In this document: positions 60,752 through 64,000 of the stretch, piece by piece
How positions within the stretch are numbered: position 1 is the stretch's first letter
Layout: each line of letters opens with the position of its first letter
Source: an uncultured Porphyromonadaceae bacterium
GTDB lineage: Bacteria; Bacteroidota; Bacteroidia; Bacteroidales; Barnesiellaceae_A
DNA length: 64,000 bases
NCBI GenBank assembly: GCA_900538705.1
Contig: UPZG01000006.1
Span: forward strand, 1 to 64,000
Direction of reading: 5' to 3'
Program-made: the position numbers and the translations under genes
Notes under the pieces: model-generated
What the model was told of the DNA's origin: nothing
Seen by the model: the letters and a program-made list of their open reading frames with translations, nothing else
The model's database searches: none

Positions 60752-62008
60752 ATGATTTCAACTGAAATACAGCAGGTCAAGCAACGTTTTGGTATCATAG
60801 GTAATGCACCGGCTTTGTTGCAGGCAGTAGAGCGTGCTGTGCAAATTGCGCCTATTGATGATGTCGATGTTCTTGTGACCGGCGAGAGTGGTGTAGGAAA
60901 AGAGTTTTTCCCGCAGATTATACATGCCTACAGTGTGCGCAAGCACGGCAAGTATATTGCAGTCAATTGCGGTGCGATACCCGAAGGAACTATCGATTCG
61001 GAGTTGTTTGGTCACGAAAAAGGTGCTTTTACAGGGGCAGTAGCAGCTCGTAAGGGCTATTTTGAGGAGGCCGACGGTGGTACTATCTTCCTGGATGAAG
61101 TAGGTGAGTTGCCGTTGACTACACAAGCTCGATTACTCCGCGTTTTGGAGAGTGGGGAGTTTTTGCGTGTAGGTTCGTCGGCTGTATTGAAGACCAACGT
61201 GCGTGTCGTTGCTGCCACCAATCTCGACATGGTAAAGGCTATTTCCGAAGGTAGGTTCCGTGAAGATTTGTTCTATCGTCTCAACACGGTACACATTGAA
61301 GTGCCGCCGTTGCGCGATAGGGCTGATGATATACCCTTGTTGTTCAGAAAATTTGCCACCGATTTTGCCGAACGCTATCGTATGCCCGCCATACAGCTTA
61401 CCGATGACGCTCGCCGTGTGCTTATGTCGTACCGTTGGCCTGGTAATGTGCGACAACTGAGAAACGTGGCGCGTCAAATATCCATATATGAGACTTCGCG
61501 AGAAATTACAGGTGATATACTCAAAGGGTATTTACCTCAATATACCGTAGGCTTCCTGCCAACCTTGCATCAAGGAAGTGGAAGTGATGTAAATGCTGAC
61601 TCCTTTGAGAATGAGCGTAAGTTGATATATGAAGCAATCTTCAAGTTGCAGAAAGAGTTGAGCAATTTACGTGCCGATGTAGATCGCCTGCTTGCCGAAC
61701 GACAAGTACATACTGTTGTGGAGCCTCCGCGTATGATAGCTCATCCTTCAGGAACTACTACTCATATAGCATATCCACCTGTTATTCAAACCGGTAATGC
61801 TCCACAAGAACATGATGAAGCATCACATGGCGAGGTGATTCCAACAGAGTATTACGAGGAACAACCTGCCTCGCTCGAAGATACTGAGCGTGAGACTATT
61901 CGTCGGGCTTTGGCTCGTAATAATGGGAAACGAAAAAAAACGGCCGAAGAATTGTGCATTTCGGAACGTACTCTCTATCGTAAAATAAAAGAATATAACC
62001 TTGAGTGA
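60752..62008 (+). CDS. Sigma-54 dependent transcriptional activator without receiver domain
   Basis: A 418-residue bacterial enhancer-binding protein. Almost the whole N-terminal half is the AAA+ domain: Walker A GESGVGK (residues 44-50), GAFTGA (91-96, the sigma-54 contact), Walker B GGTIFLDEVGEL and the sensor/arginine-finger segments VRVVAATN and LRDRADDIP. A Pro/His-rich linker of about 100 residues leads to the C-terminal Fis-type HTH (KKTAEELCISERTLYRKIKE). No receiver, GAF or PAS domain precedes the AAA+ part, so activity is probably set by expression or a partner. lptE starts 3 bases later. Confidence 0.93.
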   Translation: MISTEIQQVKQRFGIIGNAPALLQAVERAVQIAPIDDVDVLVTGESGVGKEFFPQIIHAYSVRKHGKYIAVNCGAIPEGTIDSELFGHEKGAFTGAVAARKGYFEEADGGTIFLDEVGELPLTTQARLLRVLESGEFLRVGSSAVLKTNVRVVAATNLDMVKAISEGRFREDLFYRLNTVHIEVPPLRDRADDIPLLFRKFATDFAERYRMPAIQLTDDARRVLMSYRWPGNVRQLRNVARQISIYETSREITGDILKGYLPQYTVGFLPTLHQGSGSDVNADSFENERKLIYEAIFKLQKELSNLRADVDRLLAERQVHTVVEPPRMIAHPSGTTTHIAYPPVIQTGNAPQEHDEASHGEVIPTEYYEEQPASLEDTERETIRRALARNNGKRKKTAEELCISERTLYRKIKEYNLE

Positions 62009-62011
62009 TAA

Positions 62012-62512
62012 ATGAAGAAATTTGCTTCGTGTCTGATTATACTGTTGTTGTCTTCGTGTACGATTTCCTATAAGTTCAACGGTGCATCAATCAACTACAA
62101 CCTGATAAAGACTATATCGGTAAGCGATTTCCCGATACGGGCAGCGTTGGTATACCCACCTTTGTCGGAGGTCTTTACCAACTCTCTGAAAGATGCTTAT
62201 ACGCAACAGACAGCTTTGCAGATGGTTGATGTGAACGGTGACTTGCAGGTAGAGGGTGAAATTACAGGTTATGACCTGTCTCCACAAGCTGTAGGAACTG
62301 ATGCCTATGCTACGATGACACGACTTACCATTACTGTAAAGGTGCGGTTTACAAATACCAAAGAACCTCAGTATGATTTTGACCGAACCTTTTCGGCCTA
62401 TCAAGATTTTTCCAGTACTCAAATGCTTACAGATGTACAAGATGGCTTGATAGAAACAATTACCGATGAGTTGGTAGACCTTATTTTTAATGCTACAGTC
62501 GCAAACTGGTAA
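62012..62512 (+). CDS. lptE: LPS assembly lipoprotein LptE-like
   Basis: A 166-residue outer-membrane lipoprotein (leader ending LLSSC, Cys16) that matches the Bacteroidota LptE family: TISYKFNGASINYNLIKTIS near the start and the EVFTNSLKDAYTQQTALQMV strand-helix. LptE partners LptD to insert LPS in the outer membrane, consistent with waaA elsewhere in the window. It starts 3 bases after the sigma-54 activator and is followed by a TPR-like gene, the usual Bacteroidota order before secG. Confidence 0.85.
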   Translation: MKKFASCLIILLLSSCTISYKFNGASINYNLIKTISVSDFPIRAALVYPPLSEVFTNSLKDAYTQQTALQMVDVNGDLQVEGEITGYDLSPQAVGTDAYATMTRLTITVKVRFTNTKEPQYDFDRTFSAYQDFSSTQMLTDVQDGLIETITDELVDLIFNATVANW

Positions 62513-62516
62513 AATT

Positions 62517-63338
62517 ATGGATGAGTTGTCGGAGTTGACACACATGTTACAGGCTCAAATGGCCGGCGATGCATCTGTTACACGTGAACAGGTGGAAAAG
62601 TGGCATGTATATTATCCATACTTCTCATTACCGTTGTTGCTCTATTTACGGCAATGCCCTACACCCGATACAGATATGTGTGCGCGAGCTACCGCCTGGA
62701 TGGGCGACTTGGAGTGCTTGGCGACGTTGACTGGCAGAATGGAAGATTTTACCGGCTTTTATCCTTCGGAGCAACAGACTTGTGCAGAGACCACCGATGA
62801 TGCTATAGAACTTTTCTTGCAGACTTATGGAAAAGATGAGGCTGACGATGAGCATATATTGGTGGCAGAAAACGACGTAGAGTCGCAACAGCAAGACGCA
62901 CTGCTTGAAAATCCCGTGCCAACAGTTGTTGAGCCCGAGAGGGAAACGGCTGAAGATGAACCGTTTGTAGCAATTCCGGCATACGATTATACGGGTATGT
63001 TAGAGTCTATGCCCGATGCGGCAGATGCTTCGCCAATGCAGGGCGATGACCTCCTGTCGCGGTTTATAGAAGCCGATGAGAGTGGCGAAAGAATGTTTTT
63101 GAAGCCCTCAGCTACAGGGAATAAGCCGCAGCCTGCTGCTGTACCCGAGATGGAAAAAGAGGTTGATTCGGAGCCTCTTTTCACTGAAAGCCTCGCCAAA
63201 ATATATATCAAGCAACGGAAGTATGCCAAAGCATTAGAAATAATTCGTAAGTTAAGCTTGAATAATCCGGAAAAAAATATTTACTTTGCAGACCAAATCC
63301 GGTTCCTTGAGAAACTGATTATTAACATTAAAAACTAA
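62517..63338 (+). CDS. Acidic protein with C-terminal TPR-like motif, unknown function
   Basis: About 273 residues from ATG 62517 (an ATG nine codons upstream overlaps lptE). The middle is very acidic and low in complexity (DDEHILVAENDVESQQ), and the C-terminus has one TPR-like helix pair, LAKIYIKQRKYAKALEIIRK, followed by a short tail. It is a recognised type of protein found between lptE and secG in Bacteroidota, but no function is known to me. 8 bases separate it from secG. Confidence 0.75.
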   Translation: MDELSELTHMLQAQMAGDASVTREQVEKWHVYYPYFSLPLLLYLRQCPTPDTDMCARATAWMGDLECLATLTGRMEDFTGFYPSEQQTCAETTDDAIELFLQTYGKDEADDEHILVAENDVESQQQDALLENPVPTVVEPERETAEDEPFVAIPAYDYTGMLESMPDAADASPMQGDDLLSRFIEADESGERMFLKPSATGNKPQPAAVPEMEKEVDSEPLFTESLAKIYIKQRKYAKALEIIRKLSLNNPEKNIYFADQIRFLEKLIINIKN

Positions 63339-63346
63339 ACTATAAA

Positions 63347-63718
63347 ATGTCAACATTTCTTACTATTCTGATTCTTATCGCGTCTTTGCTGATGATAGGG
63401 GTCGTGCTGATACAAAAATCAAAAGGAGGAGGCTTGGCTTCAAACTTTGCTTCGTCTAACCAAATCATGGGTGTACGCAAGACAACCGATGTCGTAGAGA
63501 AAGCTACGTGGACTATTGCTGTTATTATCATGGTATTGAGCATTGCTACGGTTTTCTTTATGCCTTCGCATCGTGCATCTTCTGAAGCAGAGCAATCTCT
63601 GATAGAGATACCTACACTGCCCGCTGCCCCTGCTACATCGGGTTTTGAAACAGCTCCTTCTGCTGAGACTCCTGCCGAAGCTCCTGTGCAGACGCCGGCT
63701 GAAACTCCTGTACAATAA
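63347..63718 (+). CDS. secG: Protein translocase subunit SecG
   Basis: Auxiliary inner-membrane subunit of the SecYEG channel. Two membrane segments are seen (residues 3-20 and about 50-68) with the family loop LIQKSKGGGLASNFASSNQIMG between them. The 123-residue protein is extended by a tail rich in Pro, Ala, Thr and Glu (ETPAEAPVQTPAETPVQ), which is common in Bacteroidota SecG but absent in E. coli. It ends the plus-strand run and is followed by a terminator. Confidence 0.93.
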   Translation: MSTFLTILILIASLLMIGVVLIQKSKGGGLASNFASSNQIMGVRKTTDVVEKATWTIAVIIMVLSIATVFFMPSHRASSEAEQSLIEIPTLPAAPATSGFETAPSAETPAEAPVQTPAETPVQ

Positions 63719-63742
63719 GGCGCGACAGCATAGCATAAGTAT

Positions 63743-63777
63743 AACAAGAGGTACCGTATACAGCGGTACCTCTTGTT
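63743..63777 (+). terminator. Terminator after secG
   Basis: A 14-bp perfect stem (AACAAGAGGTACCG with its complement) around a 7-base loop, ending in TTGTTGTTTG, 24 bases after the secG stop. Confidence 0.8.
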
Positions 63778-63885
63778 GTTTGTAGCTGTGAGTACTTTTT
63801 TAAGAGCGATTGGAAGATATTGCTATTATGATGTATAGGAGTGCTAAGTTATGGCGAGATTGTCCGTTCTCTTGTCCAATAATAT

Positions 63886-63921
63886 CGAACGCCATTCCCA
63901 AAGAGCAGGGGAATGGCGTTC
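63886..63921 (-). terminator. Terminator of the partial gene at the window end
   Basis: A 14-bp perfect stem (CGAACGCCATTCCC with its complement) around an 8-base loop, about 20 bases beyond the stop codon of the minus-strand gene entering from the right. Confidence 0.7.
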
Positions 63922-63942
63922 GCTGTATTTGATATGTTTTGT

Positions 63943-64000
63943 TTAGTCTAACGACAGTGTATAGCCTACACTTACCATGATATTACCGGTTTTTATGCTG
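63943..64000 (-). CDS. 3' end of a gene, probable outer-membrane beta-barrel protein (partial)
   Basis: Only the last 18 codons are inside the window. They read SIKTGNIMVSVGYTLSLD and stop, an amphipathic beta-strand pattern like the last strand of an outer-membrane barrel. A terminator follows at 63886-63921, which supports a real gene end. Family cannot be assigned. Confidence 0.45.
   Translation of the reverse strand, partial: SIKTGNIMVSVGYTLSLD

Noticed and set aside
1..64000. CRISPR arrays, tRNA or rRNA genes, IS elements, att sites
   Set aside because: No regularly spaced repeats, tRNA-like T-loop in an intergenic space, transposase motif or target-site duplication was seen on reading; short structured RNAs could still be missed without a covariance search.

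Overview
The window looks like a chromosomal segment of a Bacteroidales bacterium (phylum Bacteroidota). Evidence is PorU- and PorV-type proteins of the type IX secretion system, Bacteroidota-only families (DUF5723, a rubrerythrin/PorV/LptE style gene set, carboxynorspermidine dehydrogenase), repeated Bacteroidota promoter elements (TTTG, 19-20 bp, TAnnTTTG) and mostly weak ribosome binding sites. A Barnesiella/Coprobacter/Porphyromonadaceae-like member is my guess; the genus cannot be fixed from sequence reading alone. I saw no rRNA, tRNA, CRISPR array, transposase or phage module.

Layout. 0-9 kb: riboflavin synthase, a nitroreductase, carboxynorspermidine dehydrogenase and a 1946-residue alpha-2-macroglobulin-like protein. 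9-13 kb (minus strand): prfA, pyrF, rubrerythrin and pgk, closely spaced. 13-15 kb (plus): three small membrane/soluble proteins of the YtxH/holin-like stress type, then prmA. 15-21 kb (minus): gltX, an unrecognised outer-membrane-like protein, waaA, recR, a GNAT acetyltransferase and a membrane-anchored unknown. 21-29 kb: a DUF5723 outer-membrane protein with a large lipoprotein, a lone small secreted protein, an endonuclease I with a lipoprotein, and metF with a PAS protein. 29-36 kb: an M3 dipeptidyl carboxypeptidase, a small AT-rich islet with an XRE regulator, an AddA/RecB-like helicase-nuclease and a SUI1 factor. 36-39 kb: an alpha/beta hydrolase and a flavodoxin-like protein behind a probable AraC operator, next to a broken AraC gene. 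39-51 kb: two PorU-like C25 proteases, rex, an FAH-family enzyme, porV, ispF and a polytopic GT-C-like protein. 51-57 kb (minus): valS; then flippase-like protein, pepD and a small membrane protein. 57-64 kb (plus): rsmA, mgtE, an acyltransferase, a sigma-54 activator, lptE, a TPR-like protein and secG, then the 3' end of a minus-strand gene.

How it fits together. Most of the window is core housekeeping and envelope biogenesis. The most unusual parts are the two PorU-type sortase candidates within 5 kb of one porV, both keeping the His/Cys dyad, and the 36.5-39 kb region where a well-formed tandem operator survives while its likely AraC regulator carries a stop and has lost its N-terminal half. 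The alpha-2-macroglobulin homologue has no CxEQ thioester and carries a SusC-like EVVVT strand motif. All functional statements are inferred from recognised motifs by eye; no database search was run.
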